A stretch of 64,000 nucleotides of DNA from Luscinia megarhynchos (GCA_034336665.1 JAPFBE010000032.1:2914001-2978000), one strand, 5' to 3'; positions 1 through 10,550 are shown, counted from the stretch's first letter. The notes: generated by a model not told the origin, from the letters alone. Translations and numbers: made by a program.

Positions 1-1
1 A

Positions 2-271
2 GGTGTAAATGAGAGGTGGGGGGTAAATGGATGCCCGAAAATCAATGCTTTTTGTCCCAAAGCCCCAACCATAGTTCCTTCATTAAAAGGACCAGCTAAT
101 CCTAAAAATATAACTCATTACCCTGGGCAACCTGTTTTAGTAGACCTCCCTATGGTGGGAAATGTACCACTTGTGCTGAAAACTCCTTTGAATAAATTTG
201 CATGGGTAGCATCTGATGCTGTGGGAAAACAACATCGGATAAATACCCGTTGGATTATACCATCATTTTAA
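2..271 (+). CDS. pol C-terminus (integrase tail), partial
   Basis: An open frame runs from base 2 to a TAA at 269-271 (89 residues visible), with its start outside the window. It lies directly upstream of env and ends with a basic, aromatic segment (RWIIPSF). The middle, with GQPVLVDLPMVGNV, would fit the small SH3-like DNA-binding domain at the end of retroviral integrase. No catalytic residues fall in this part. Identity rests mainly on position between pol and env. A different accessory product after integrase, such as the dUTPase of ERV-L, was considered, but no dUTPase motif is visible. Confidence 0.5.
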   Translation, partial: GVNERWGVNGCPKINAFCPKAPTIVPSLKGPANPKNITHYPGQPVLVDLPMVGNVPLVLKTPLNKFAWVASDAVGKQHRINTRWIIPSF

Positions 272-299
272 CACCTTGCCACTAGATGGCAGATTTTAC

Positions 300-317
300 T
301 GTGCTTATAATTGCAGG
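300..317 (+). promoter_or_regulatory. Candidate env splice acceptor
   Basis: A T-rich stretch followed by TTGCAG ends at 316, between the pol stop (271) and the env start (364). Position and sequence fit the acceptor of a spliced env mRNA. There is no transcript evidence. Confidence 0.35.
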
Positions 318-363
318 TGAACTCCGAGGGACACACTTCAAGTGACATGAAAGCCAGATAACC

Positions 364-2961
364 ATGTTGACATTAATAATACTCCTCTACATCCTACCAT
401 ACCTGCATGGCCAAAGTCCAGCTGAATGGCCATGGACACATGCCATTCTCAGGTACACCAGTACTCACGGATCCTACCCTGCAGGTCGTCGTCCAAACCT
501 AGCGACCGTAGTGCTGCATGACTCAGAGGTGTACCATCAAAACGAATGGAAATGGGATCGAAAGGACTGGATTCGAGCATTAACTGGTATAGTTGGTGAG
601 AAAATTGAGGTAGGATGCAGAAAGGTAGAGGGATCCTCTCATGAAAAGGTCACATCCATCACGGTATCTGGAAACCTTTTGAAACCAGGCATAACAAGTG
701 GCTTGCACCCCTACATCACAAAGAAACTCTGTCCCGGTACCGACTGGAACTGCACTACGCAAATCCCCTTTATAGTATGCTGTCGGCAGGATAAGATTGG
801 CAATTACACCTTTGATCCTAGTAACAACAATGTTGAATTCACCAAGCTTTGCAAGCATGAACCTACTGACTGCTGGCACAATTTTACCTTGACTAAATCA
901 GTCTTTGTGACATGCAATTGGAAAAATAAATCAGCAGATCCGTCAGGCTTGAAAGGCTTGAGTTACAAATTCAAAATAAATGTTCTGGCACAACCTGTAT
1001 TAACTGCAGTAATTATATGCTCTGATATGCAGTCTTCCCTAGTGCTGGATAGCAAAAATAAAGTTTTTCCTCCCTTTATATTAACAAAAGGTTCTGATGT
1101 TGCTATCCGATGTTAATTAATGGTTGAATCTTTTATCGAACCCATGCACAGTTCTGCCATAGGACCCCATGGCCGTGTGTTACATTGTGAGGTTTTAAAT
1201 CAGAATTGTTGGCTGAACCTAACTAATGTGCAATCTCCTCACAAAGTAACATGTGGTGAGAATCACACTAAACACTGGGGAGAACTTGATATCAATGTTG
1301 TAATGCCTATTGCACCCACTACCCAACCACTGATTGTGCTGAAGCCAAGAACTTATGAAATTGGGCCTTACATAATTAAGAAAACTGGACAATAACAAAT
1401 ATTGTTTAACCCGGCATGGTCTCTTAAACAAGTTAAATTATTGATGCAGAACAATGTCTCGGAAATTCAACCAGAATGTTCACCTTTTTTACAAACTTCG
1501 TTTCAGGGGTGGACTACCTGGCTGCGGAAGCGGACCCCTTCCAAAAAACACATGGCAAGAGACACAATCGGTGTTCTGGGAACAGGTTTGGGAATTCTAA
1601 ACAGCATTGATTCAGAGGTATTAATGAACAAATTGGTTGCCACCACCAGAGACTTAACCAAATTGAATCAACCCTTGCAGTCCTCTTTGACAGCACTGGG
1701 GACGCAACAGTGGTTACTATCAAACATTTTATCGGATTGGGAAAAGGCAAATGTAAATGACCACAAATTGATAATTGATGCTCTTGGTGCTGCTCAAAGT
1801 AACATATCCCTAGCCCTCAGTTGTATCCAGGCACAGCTTTGGATGCAAACTGTGGTAGCGTCAATTATAAGGGAAGGGGAAGAAGGCATTTTCCCTACTG
1901 AAATCCGGACAATAATTTGGGACAATGCTAATGATTTTGAAAAGAAGTTCCAGTCCTGGTGGAATTTGGTAAATTTTACCTACAACCCCAGTACAAATAC
2001 AGCCACGGCCTATGTGTTGACAATACGCAACGCTTCAGTGCATTTGATATACCCTATCATTGCATTAGGATTGAATCATGATGGAACTATTCTCTATCCT
2101 TTCGAGCATAGGGAATGGGCCCGTCAAATTGGTGAGAAAAGGCAAACTGTTAATTTGGAATCTTGTATTGTTCGGGAGCAACAGGGTTTCATTTGTGAAA
2201 GCAATGCCATTGTGGCCCAAGACATCTGTTTAGATACAGAGCAAAATATCTGTCATTTTGAAATACACCCTGACGAGACTCCTGCAACGGTACTAGTGTA
2301 CATAGGTAATGGATGCGTGTGTGTTAGAACTGCTTGTAACTTAGTGATTATAGAAGATGAAGCAATGAATTTAAGAAATCATTCAAATTTTTGTGTTTGT
2401 AACTTTACCAGGATTAGAGGCTGCGATTTTTCCTACACTGTTGCTGTTATGTCTTATTACCTTTTGCAATCCAATTTCACACTGATTCATCAGTTAGCAC
2501 CTGCTCTCATTGGTATGAACCTCACTTTGGTTAAACAACTGTTGTTTCACCAGGACTTAAATGGAATCTTAAGAAAGATCAAGGAAAATGGACAAAAGAC
2601 CCTGGTGACAGTTCATCATGATGTGAAGAGGATACATCAGGTTTTAGAAAGGGTAAAAGGGGACGCTGAACACAGGTGGTGGGATACTCTTTTTGGGTGG
2701 TCACCTACTGCTACCGGCATCCTAAACAAATTGTGTCATCCCATTGTTGTGCTTTTGATTTTGATTTTTATTAGTTTTGTCTTGTCAGCCATTCTATACA
2801 TCCTCAATTGGAGAATAATAAAACGGTTGACACGACTGGCATCAGCAATGGAAGCACATGATCTGATCACTATAGCATCTGCCAAAGATACTCCCAAGGT
2901 CATTGACACTAGACAAACTACACGGGCAGCAAGAGTCAGGCCACTAACACCAGAATGTTAA
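364..2961 (+). pseudogene. env: Retroviral env, one frame with two in-frame stops
   Basis: Three open segments (364-1116, 1120-1395, 1402-2961) lie in the same reading frame and are separated only by TAA codons at 1114-1116 and 1393-1395, giving 865 codons plus a stop. The start at 364 is followed by a hydrophobic signal peptide (about residues 2-16). The surface part has many cysteines and N-glycosylation sequons. The last 519-codon segment has a basic stretch with RKR near its residues 42-44, then a Gly/Leu-rich hydrophobic stretch (about 56-66) that could be a fusion peptide. A long helical region follows, then a membrane anchor (nt about 2735-2810) and a cytoplasmic tail of about 50 residues. 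The CX6CC immunosuppressive-domain pattern of gammaretroviral TM is absent, so this is another Env lineage. In life it would be the virion entry glycoprotein; here it is nonsense-broken. Confidence 0.85.
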
Positions 2962-3421
2962 GTTTTGATTGAAAATGGTTTTGGAAAAATTAATTGTATT
3001 AACCAATAAGATGATTAATATTGATTTGTTTTAATTTTGTTTGCTTAAATTGTTCAAATTTTAATTGTTTTAAATTGTTTGAATTTTCATTATTTGAAAG
3101 TTGATTTGTTTTATTGATTTGTTTTGTTTAAACTGTTTGATTTTATTGATTTCCTGTATTGATTTGTTTGTTTAAATTGTTTAATTTGAAAGCTATTTGA
3201 TTAATTTGTTTGATTGTTTAAACTATAAAAGATTGTTTTATTAATCAATTATGCACTACTATTTTTCTGTTTCTCCTTCCTTTCTTTTTTTTCCTCTTTC
3301 CCTTTTCCTCCATTTTCTGTCCCCGTTTTCCGGGATATGCTACCAATGACGGGTCCTGAAGACAACGCCACAACATCATGCTGATGGAGTTTCTCGGCGA
3401 CGCTCATTGGTCACAGGATGG
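2962..3421 (+). other. AT-rich 3' untranslated region of ERV-1
   Basis: Between the env stop and the LTR lies a low-complexity stretch (about 2985-3240) built of TTGATTTG/TTTAAATTG-like words, then a pyrimidine-rich tract (3260-3330). No ORF is seen. A clear polypurine tract next to the LTR start was not found; the nearest purine run is short. Confidence 0.6.
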
Positions 3422-4160
3422 TGTAAGAGTCCGTCTAAAGCCTCTCATTTTTTCTGCCCAACGACCTTCGCCCGAGGCCTAAGAAGACCCCTCAAACTGC
3501 AGTTGAAAGGCGCTGGCCAGGGATGGGAGGAACGCCAAGTGACTGTTCCAGGTGGTGCTCATTGGACCAGGACTGGTCTCTCATGAGACTGGTTTACACA
3601 ACAAGGCTCCCACAGGTGTGAGAACAATGGACTGGTCACAAGGACTGTTGGTGTGCCTGGAGCTTGCCGTAGTACGCTGCTCTCGAGCAGGCTGCTTGCT
3701 GTAGTGACCAGTTTCCACCTGTTTCTTGGAGCAACGATCTCCACATACAATGGTCCACAAGCCCTCCCACCTTTTGGCTAAAGGCCACTCGCTTTGGCCA
3801 CGAACAATGGTCCACAAGCCTTCCCACCTTTTGGCCAGAAGCCACTTGCTTTGGAAAAGACTATAAAAACATCCTCGAAAAAAGACCTCTCGGGATCCCC
3901 CCAGACGGCAACGGACATCTATTGGCTGGTTCCACGAGGATCGTCTGCCTGTCTTGGTAGCTATAATCCCAACCCCCTTTTCTCTCTCCCTCTTTCTGTC
4001 TCTCTCTCTTTCTCTTTGTCCCACTATCGCACTTGGTTGGCACAAAATAAAGTGCATTTGTTGCAAGAGCAACTGATTTTGTCCCTTTGTGTGTCTTTTG
4101 AACCCTGAGATTCTTAAAAGAACCTTCACGACCCCCGCTCTAACTAGGCGGACCGTGACA
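3422..4160 (+). repeat. 3' LTR of ERV-1 (family S), 739 bp
   Basis: It begins TGTAAGAG and ends GTGACA. The start aligns with the outer ends of two minus-strand family members, at 4566 and 18462 (TGTAAGGGTTGG). A TATA box (TATAAAA) is at 3862-3868 and a polyadenylation signal (AATAAA) at 4046-4051, so U3, R and U5 are in the expected order. U3 carries a 57-bp tandem duplication just upstream of the TATA box. Confidence 0.85.
3747..3860 (+). repeat. 57-bp tandem duplication in LTR U3
   Basis: Two adjacent units (3747-3803 and 3804-3860) both begin ACAATGGTCCACAAGCC and share most of their length. They sit immediately upstream of the TATA box, the usual place for duplicated enhancers in retroviral LTRs. 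An enhancer role is inferred. Confidence 0.75.
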
Positions 4161-4566
4161 GATGGGGAATAGCTACCAATAGATGGGATGACGTCCTCAT
4201 GGTCTTCAGCCAATTGACGTGTCTTCCGTCCCTGGGGAGATCTCAAAAATCTCTTCTCAAAGTCATCTTTTTATAGTCCAAAGCGAGTGGCCTCTGGCCA
4301 AAAGGTGGGAAGATTTATGGACTATTGTGTGCGGAGATCGTTGCTCTGAAAAACAGGTGCAGGAACAGGACGCTATAGCCAGTGCACTGCTCAAGAGCAG
4401 TGTACCATGGCAAGCAGCAAGCACACCTGCAAATAGTCCCTTGGCAAGCATCCACCTCGACCAGGCCAGAACTCCTGTCCAAAGCGATGTGGGGTCCTCA
4501 GGGTCTTAGTCTCTGATCCTGGATGGTCATGAGGCAGATCAGGGAAACTTCGGACCAACCCTTACA
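4161..4566 (-). repeat. Inverted fragment of family S LTR
   Basis: On the minus strand it starts TGTAAGGGTTGGTCC at 4566 and runs to 4161, matching 18061-18462 of the complete family copy. Its U5-proximal 200 bp are missing, cut exactly at the end of the ERV-1 LTR. The simplest reading is that ERV-1 integrated into an older LTR of its own family in opposite orientation, with the rest beyond the left edge. Confidence 0.75.
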
Positions 4567-4720
4567 GCACCTCTGTGAAAACATATTTAAAGAAGGGAAA
4601 AACACTGCATAGCAATGAGGAGTGAGGGGGGAAAACTGTGAGAAACAATCCTGCAAACACCAAGGTCAGAGAAAGAGAGGGAGTAGGTGCTCCAGGAGCT
4701 GGAGTAGATATTTATAGCGT
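4567..4720 (+). repeat. Fragment of family F LTR
   Basis: CCTCTGTGAAAACATATT and the following purine-rich leader with GGTGCTCCAGGAGCTGG belong to the same abundant LTR type seen complete at 30725-31792 (minus). Both ends are cut by neighbouring elements. Confidence 0.6.
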
Positions 4721-5028
4721 TGACTTGGGATGTGGCTGAAGACAAATGACAAGACCCTCTGTGATCCATGTGACAAAAACCCTCTTTATTGTTCTGAACT
4801 CTCCTTAAATAGAGGGTTTCAACTTCTCGGGTATACGCATGTGATTGGTTGCCGTCTTAAGACACCCATTTCCCTGACCAATGATACATCTGCACTTAGG
4901 GTTCAATGGATTGGCTGGGATCCTTTTTATATGTTCAAATCTGTCCTATCATCACTCACTCAGGGACTTGTTTACTTCTAGACTAGTTGAGTTTGGGGCT
5001 GCAGCTTTAGGCTAGCTGAAATGTGACA
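4721..5028 (-). repeat. 3' LTR of provirus D, 308 bp
   Basis: On the plus strand it runs from TGACTTGGG to ATGTGACA. The minus-strand polyadenylation signal is seen as CTTTATTG near 4783-4790. It aligns with 9469-9623 through the shared blocks GACAAATGACA, CCATGTGACAAAAA and GTGATTGGTTGC. Confidence 0.7.
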
Positions 5029-6599
5029 ACTCAACCCTTTGGTTAGATTAAAACAAAATATATAAAGCTTTTTTCACCTAACTCAATAAGCCTAGTGTTC
5101 CACAGCCAGTGATGTGCTTCATGTATCATTGGAGTTGTGGTATTCATATTTAGAAACTGTTAGGTAAAAACTGTTAACATCACAATTTTTCAGCTTAAAT
5201 ATCACAGGCTCAATGGTTAGAGTTAGAAAGTTACAACTTAACACAAAACAATAGACAATGCACCTTAAAACTATTTCAATAAAAACACACATTTCTATCA
5301 CTTATTTCTCCCCCTTTCTTTGTTTTAAGAACTATAACAGTAACAAAACATACACTTTTGAATGAAATGGATATGGTAAAACTTATAATTGCCTATATGC
5401 TTTAGCATCACCCAGTGTCTGCCATCACTGAGGAGCCTCCCTTTCAAAATGAGAACTTAAGAGAACTTTCTCCGGATAAGGCTCTCCATGCTTATCTCAA
5501 AGAAAAAGGGGTTCAGCTTTTGCAAGGCTAAATCAGATGGTCAAAATTACTTGCTTTCATCTTTAGCACAGAAACATCTGGATTTAATACTTTTTCCCTG
5601 TCAGTCAAAGTCATAGTTTGGCCAGAACTAAGACTTAGACTGAGAAGGCCTTTGATGGTAATCTCTCCTGCCTAGTCAAGGCAACATCCTGGCCAGAGCC
5701 AAGACCTAGACTGGGCAGGGTTCCTATTATATCTTTAAAACAAATCTTTAATTAATTATATTATAAAGAAGTTATAAACAAATATAATTCTGTACGTATA
5801 TATACAACTCTTTTGAAAATACCATTTACCCTTTTGTTATAACCAAAGCAAATCAAAATTATCAAAGAAAATACCTCTTTTTCTCAGGTTTTACAAGTTA
5901 CATCTAGGTACATAAATAAAAATGACAAGTCTTTGTGTTAGTATTACAGAACAGAGATAATAAAACTGAATCATTTTGATATCTAAGGACACTATAAAGT
6001 TGTTTCTTGAGGTTGGAAAGAAGTTACTCATACAGTTATTGTATTATCATTAGTATATTTAATAACATTGCTAATGGTTGCAGTTTAAATTAATGAACCT
6101 TTTCCTATTGTTAAGAGTTTTGAAATTGACTACAATTTTAATTAATTTAAACTTGTTTTTGGGATGATTATGCTTCTTTAAATAATATGTTTTCTTTAGG
6201 AAAGGTATAAAGACATGACCTCAAGACTGCAAGGTAAATTATTTTTGTTAATTTTGAAGTTTCTATTATTACTCATTTATGTATAGTTTCAACTCTTGTA
6301 ATCTCAAATGACCTCAATTCTGTGAACATTGCATCTGCATATTTAGTTGCAAAACTTAATATTTAAAGCTATGTTTATATTTTGGTTCAAAATAAGAAAA
6401 CATATAAATTAGTATTTTAGTGACAGCAGTGATAAGCTTGCTATATTTAGAAACTTGCTATTAATTTTAATAGCAGTCGGCATTGATGTTTTAGCTACAT
6501 AGAAATATGAAAGGTAGTTAGTGATTTTAGAAGTGATAAGAGATAAATATTTAGAAAACTCTGCACCTGAAATTTGCTAATGAGACATTCTTTTGCTAA
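5029..6599. other. AT-rich interior of provirus D, no gene recognised
   Basis: No ORF of convincing length or recognisable domain is present. At 5599-5720 two diverged copies of a roughly 45-bp unit (core TGGCCAGA...CAAGACCTAGACTG) lie about 75 bp apart. This is presumably the decayed 3' half of provirus D, possibly with host sequence included. Confidence 0.4.
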
Positions 6600-6607
6600 A
6601 TTAGTCC

Positions 6608-7129
6608 TTATACGTTTACCTTTTTGAACTTGTTAGGATAAGCAATGTCCTTGAATTTTTCAGGTTGATTGAGTGTATATGATGCTTGCAGAGTGCACAA
6701 AAACAAAATCAATAAGCGTTCTACCATATATCCTAGTACATATCCAACAAGCCATAGCCCATATTTACAACATTGGTGTAATACCTTCACAGTAACTGCA
6801 AAAGAATTGGTTAATAAAGAAGCATTATATTAATTAATTTAGATTTTAGCACCTGTAAACAGCAATAACAAACATTGCACTACAAACCCTAGGACATACA
6901 CAACAAACTGTAATCTGTATTTGTAACACTGGCATGACATCCTCATTGCAACTGCAAAAGAATTGGTTAACAAAGATAGCATTAGCTTACTAGAGTCTGC
7001 AAGGTATGAAAGCTTTGACAGAGTCAAAGCAGAGGAAGACGGAGCAGCTGTAGGACTCTGCTGGAGGCAAACAGTGCTGTCTGTGTGGTAGAAGCTTGGT
7101 GTTACTTTTCTCTGCATTGCTGTGGCCAA
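6608..7129 (-). pseudogene. Tandemly duplicated hydrophobic coding segment of unknown identity
   Basis: Minus-strand ORFs 6608-6790 (60 aa) and 6839-7129 (96 aa) contain two related copies of the same segment. The DNA blocks GCAAAAGAATTGGTTAA (around 6798 and 6955) and the peptides NSFAV, C[QC]CxKY and YVLG match, followed by a run rich in Leu, Ile, Val and Phe in both. Each copy could encode one membrane-spanning helix after a short Cys-containing stretch. The context inside provirus D, upstream of its 3' LTR, suggests a fragment of an envelope or accessory membrane protein. No family could be recognised, and conservation between the copies may simply reflect recent duplication. Confidence 0.4.
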
Positions 7130-7290
7130 CGCTGCTAAGTTCTTTCATTTGCCTTTTCACTGACCACACGCAAGGAGCTGCCAATGTCCCAAAGCACTTG
7201 CTGAGGTGATGGCCTGCCCTTTGTTGCTGTATTTTAGCTTTGCCATGTGCCTGGTGACAACTTTTCAGGGTGGCTCATTAGCTGCCACCT

Positions 7291-8085
7291 CTACGGAGCC
7301 CCGCCCTCAGTCTTTCCCCTGCCGCTTTTCACTGGGTGGGCTCCCTGCAGGGGCTTTTCCCATGATCTGATCTTCGGTCTTGGTGTGGGGGCAGGTGCTT
7401 GTGGGCCCCTGTCCCAGGGCGGTGGCCTTTTGTGTGGCTGGGGTGGTTTTAGAGTGCCATGTGGTTGCAGATGTCCTTTTGTAGATCTATGCGTCCTTCC
7501 CCCGCGGCTCCTGCTGCCACAGCTTAGCAGAAGACATGCGGAGAGGGGAGTGGCTGCTAGAAATGGCTCCCCTGGATCCCACTGATGCCGCGTGGCATAG
7601 GGCTGTGTGGGCTCTGCCACAATTGAATCAGGGGATTGACGGCTCTCATTTGGTTCTCCTTCCACTGCCCTGATAAATTTACAATTGTCAGCTGGAGGTG
7701 TAGAAAGGCTAAGAGGCAAGGTCAGAGGCTTGGCTTTGGAGCTCGCCTGCTTGGTCTCAGCAGGAGGCGATCCCGATTCTTTCACCTTTTGCCAGACATT
7801 CACAGGATCGGCTGTGGTGATATCGTGTTGCTCTGCAGGGGGACGATGGTTCTGGCTTTCTCTGCTGATATCCCTTGAGTCCCTTGTCGGTACATAGTCC
7901 AGTGAAAACTCTGACTCCGGCAGGGGTGGCTCGCTAGGGACAGGGGCGCTGCTTACATGTGTTATGTCTGCAGGAGCTCTTGCTGATTCATTTCCCAGAC
8001 CCACCCATGGAGGCTGGGTTGGGGACAGAGGCACACCCCCGAGAGGCTGGACTGGGGGTGGAGGCATGCCCCACAGAGGAGGCGT
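7291..8085 (-). pseudogene. gag: Proline-rich gag region of provirus D
   Basis: The minus-strand frame (ORF 7291-8109, 272 codons, the last few within the inserted LTR) is rich in Pro, Ala and Ser, with tracts such as PPLWGMPPPPVQPL and PPPWDRGPQAPAP. This is typical of the linker between matrix and capsid of retroviral Gag. The C-terminal half has shifted character and is probably frameshifted. It continues upstream across the solo LTR at 8086-8451. No capsid major homology region or zinc knuckle is visible. Confidence 0.45.
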
Positions 8086-8451
8086 TGTGGAGACCGAAGG
8101 CATTCCCAATTAGGGAAAGCAACTCCTGTTCTATTCCCTGGGTCAACCCTGTGCCCCTCTGCCTGTCTGTCAGCCTTTTGGTAACTCCCACTCTGTTCCC
8201 CTGTTGGCCTTTTTGCCCTAACCCTACCCTTGGACACCCTCATGTCCCCTAGTAATTGGTCCATGAGGCTCTCCCTGCCCTGCTCATCCCATGTACTTAA
8301 ACCTGGACCCCCACAAGCCCCTTCGCCTTTGTTCCCTGAACCATGGACAATGCACACGCGTGGCTGAACTAAAACATCTCTGTAAAACCCCTGCAAAGAC
8401 CCTCCCTGCTCTTTTGCTTGCTATCACCCCCAAGCAACACCAGATGCAACA
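8086..8451 (+). repeat. Solo LTR (family L), 366 bp, TSD AGGCGT
   Basis: It starts TGTGGAGACC and ends GCAACA, and is flanked by a perfect 6-bp duplication AGGCGT (8080-8085 and 8452-8457). It lies in the D gag region in opposite orientation. Landmarks shared with the second copy (32468-32803) are TAATTGGTCC, CCATGTACTT and TTTGTTCCCTGAA. Six-base TSDs point to an alpha/betaretrovirus-like element. Confidence 0.9.
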
Positions 8452-8572
8452 AGGCGTGACTTCTTTTTCTCTGCTGGTGGCCATGTGCTAGCCACCATCT
8501 TGGGTGACCTGCATCCAAAGCATGTGGAGGCCACCATCTTGGAGTTCTTCAGCAGACTGGCTCTGTGGTGCA

Positions 8573-9400
8573 TTACCAGGCACTTCCATGGTGACAAGGG
8601 GCATGGTTAGCTCCAGTGTGAGGGGAGAGGAGGTGGTCCCGGGGGCCACATAGCATGATGGTAGGACCCTGAAACAATTTTCCAACATGGTGGATGGAGG
8701 TGGTGCGGGGCACTATGAGACAGCACAGCAGCTTGGCATGGGGTGTTCCAGCCCTGCGCGGCAGCAGCCTCATCACATGGGCTTTTCTCAGCCAGCTGCT
8801 CAGGATTCGCTGCTTGGTGGAGCCTCTCTGGCGGCCGTGCGCTGGCTGCCTGCCGCTTCCCCCGCACCCTGGGTCATCCCCCTCGGCACCGCTGCCTGCC
8901 AGGGTTGCTGTAGACAAATCGGATTTTATCTGTTTTATCTGTTTTAGCAATTTCAAGCTGAGCCTCCAAGGTCTTAAAATTTTAACTGCACTTTGATCGG
9001 CTTTTAAAGTGGCATCTATTATGTGTTTCCCAGTCCATGTCCAATTGTTCATGTCTAATGCAGTCTCTTTAGTTGGTTCCATTCCCTGTTTTTTTGTCCA
9101 TGATATTAAGTCTAAAAGAGTTTATTCCTCATAATCTATATCCCACTGCTCTAGAAATTCAGTCCATGCCTTAATAATTAGATGTTGCTCCATGGAAACA
9201 AACCCTCCCATATCTTTGGTTTAATTTTTCTTCTGATTTACAGTTTTTCCGTCTCTCTGGCTCTTGCACCGTTATATTTTTCAGCTTTACAGATTCTCCA
9301 GTTGTATTGTTGCGGCTTTTCACTGCTGGTTTGGTGGCTGTCCGCACTTGCTCTGATTTTTTTCCAGCTTTTTTCTGGTTTGGCAGCTCTAACACCATTT
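8573..9400 (-). pseudogene. gag: N-terminal gag remnant (matrix-like) of provirus D
   Basis: Two minus-strand ORFs, 9171-9398 (Lys/Arg-rich, 75 aa) and 8573-9082 (starting MEPTKETALDMNNWTWTG), plus the sequence between them, look like the beginning of a retroviral Gag. They follow the presumed primer-binding site at once and precede a proline-rich tract. The frame changes at least once between them. Matrix would target the inner membrane and assemble the virion; here it is non-functional. Assignment rests on position and composition rather than a signature motif. Confidence 0.4.
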
Positions 9401-9441
9401 CAGTTTCCCTTGCTCCATGTGCAGAATATGGCTAAGTCAGA

Positions 9442-9459
9442 TCATGGCGGGGTCACCAG
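9442..9459 (-). other. Candidate primer-binding site of provirus D
   Basis: Read on the minus strand, TGGTGACCCCGCCATGAT follows the 5' LTR after a 9-base spacer. It starts with the TGG needed to pair with a tRNA CCA end. The matching tRNA was not identified. Provirus A has a similar TGGCGACCC start. Confidence 0.45.
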
Positions 9460-9468
9460 ATATAGCCT

Positions 9469-9623
9469 TGACTGGGGACATGGCTGGAGACAAATGACAC
9501 CACCCTCTGTAATCCATGTGACAAAAAGCCTCTTTATTATTCTGAACCCTCCTTAAATAGAGGGTTTGAATCTCCTGAACATACACGTGATTGGTTGCAG
9601 TCTTAAGGCACCCATTTCCTTGG
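9469..9623 (-). repeat. 5' LTR of provirus D, truncated
   Basis: It matches the R/U5-proximal half of 4721-5028 and is cut at 9623 by the family E LTR. The remainder of its U3 could not be found on the far side. Confidence 0.65.
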
Positions 9624-10550
9624 TGTCTTGGTTTAGTTTAAGTTTCCCGATTTTAATATACTCAATTTCTGTTGTGAGATAAGATTAGGAGCAAAAACAA
9701 GGCAGACTTAAAACTTAAAAGGGTATAAAGAAAAACTTTATTAACAACACAGAGGAAATAAGAAATTCAGGATAAGATTTTCAGACCAGTCCCTCCTCCC
9801 CCCCACCTCCCACACTTTCTTAACAACAACATACAGAGACACTTCAGTCAGTCCTTCACTTAAGTACTCGTTTCAGTTCACTTCAGGGAGAGGAGTTTCT
9901 TTATGTTTGGCTATAGGGATTTTTTCCAAGAGAAAAAATTACGTTCTCTTGTGTCTTCACTTTCACGAATAGCAGCCGCCTGGGAAATCTGCAAAACTGT
10001 GAAACTCCTTCCATCTTCACAGCCTTCCCAGAGCTGTGTTTGTGGGCCATGTCAAACTCATGGGGTATTACTTTTAAGGGTAAGCTGTTCAAAGGCAAAA
10101 ATTCTCTTCATCTCTCTTTCCTCAAATTCCTCTGATCATGCTTCATTCTCAGGAAGAGCGGTTCCTCCCTCTTCCTCAGTGCAATGGGTCTTTTTCTCAA
10201 ACACTTCATGTAGCCCCTGCCTCAGCTGTCAAAACCTTGCCATGTACACCCAATATTATCTGCTAGCTAATATGCCAGCAATCAAGCTCATTGAAGAAAA
10301 ACAGCTAAATATAATTTGGCTGGTGCACACAATACAGAGCACGACCTGGACTTGTTCAGACATGTCACTGTGGCCTAAACTTGTTCAGTATTACTACAGA
10401 GTGGTCAGATGGCCAGAAGTCCCACCTGGAGTAAGGTCCCAGGAAAGCCAAAAAGTACTTTAGCCAGAACATGAAGTAAGCATGTTTTGACCCTACCTCC
10501 TCTTCAAAATCAGCTAAATGGTGCCGTAACCAGGAGTGGTAGGCTATATT
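9624..10550 (-). repeat. Family E LTR (minus), far end unclear
   Basis: It starts TGTCTTGGTTTAG on the plus strand and carries AAAGGGTATAAAGAAAAACTTTATTAACAACA-like sequence (minus AATAAA at about 9740), the same as the complete copy at 23800-25094. Similarity to that copy is clear to about 10130 and then fades, so the end given is approximate. Confidence 0.6.

Larger units (their letters stand above)
1..4160 (+). mobile_element. 3' part of an env-bearing endogenous provirus (ERV-1)
   Basis: The window opens inside a plus-strand provirus. In order it holds the end of pol (2-271), a probable env splice acceptor near 316, env (364-2961), an AT-rich 3' untranslated stretch and a 739-bp 3' LTR (3422-4160). 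The 5' LTR, gag and most of pol lie outside the window. The pol tail looks ERV-L/spuma-like rather than gammaretroviral, but the class is not certain. Env has only two in-frame stops, so this is among the better preserved insertions here. Confidence 0.8.
4721..9623 (-). mobile_element. Decayed small provirus D (minus strand)
   Basis: Matching LTR pieces at 4721-5028 (3') and 9469-9623 (5', truncated) share the landmark CAAATGACA...CCTCTGT and an AATAG/TTAAATAGAGGG block. Inward of the 5' LTR is a probable primer-binding site and a gag remnant. Nothing recognisable as protease, reverse transcriptase or integrase was seen, so pol is deleted or unrecognisably decayed. A solo LTR (8086-8451) sits inside gag, and a family E LTR interrupts the 5' LTR at 9624. 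Confidence 0.65.

Noticed and set aside
7247..7585. Plus-strand 112-codon ORF
   Set aside because: Shadow of the gag-like minus frame in a GC-rich stretch.
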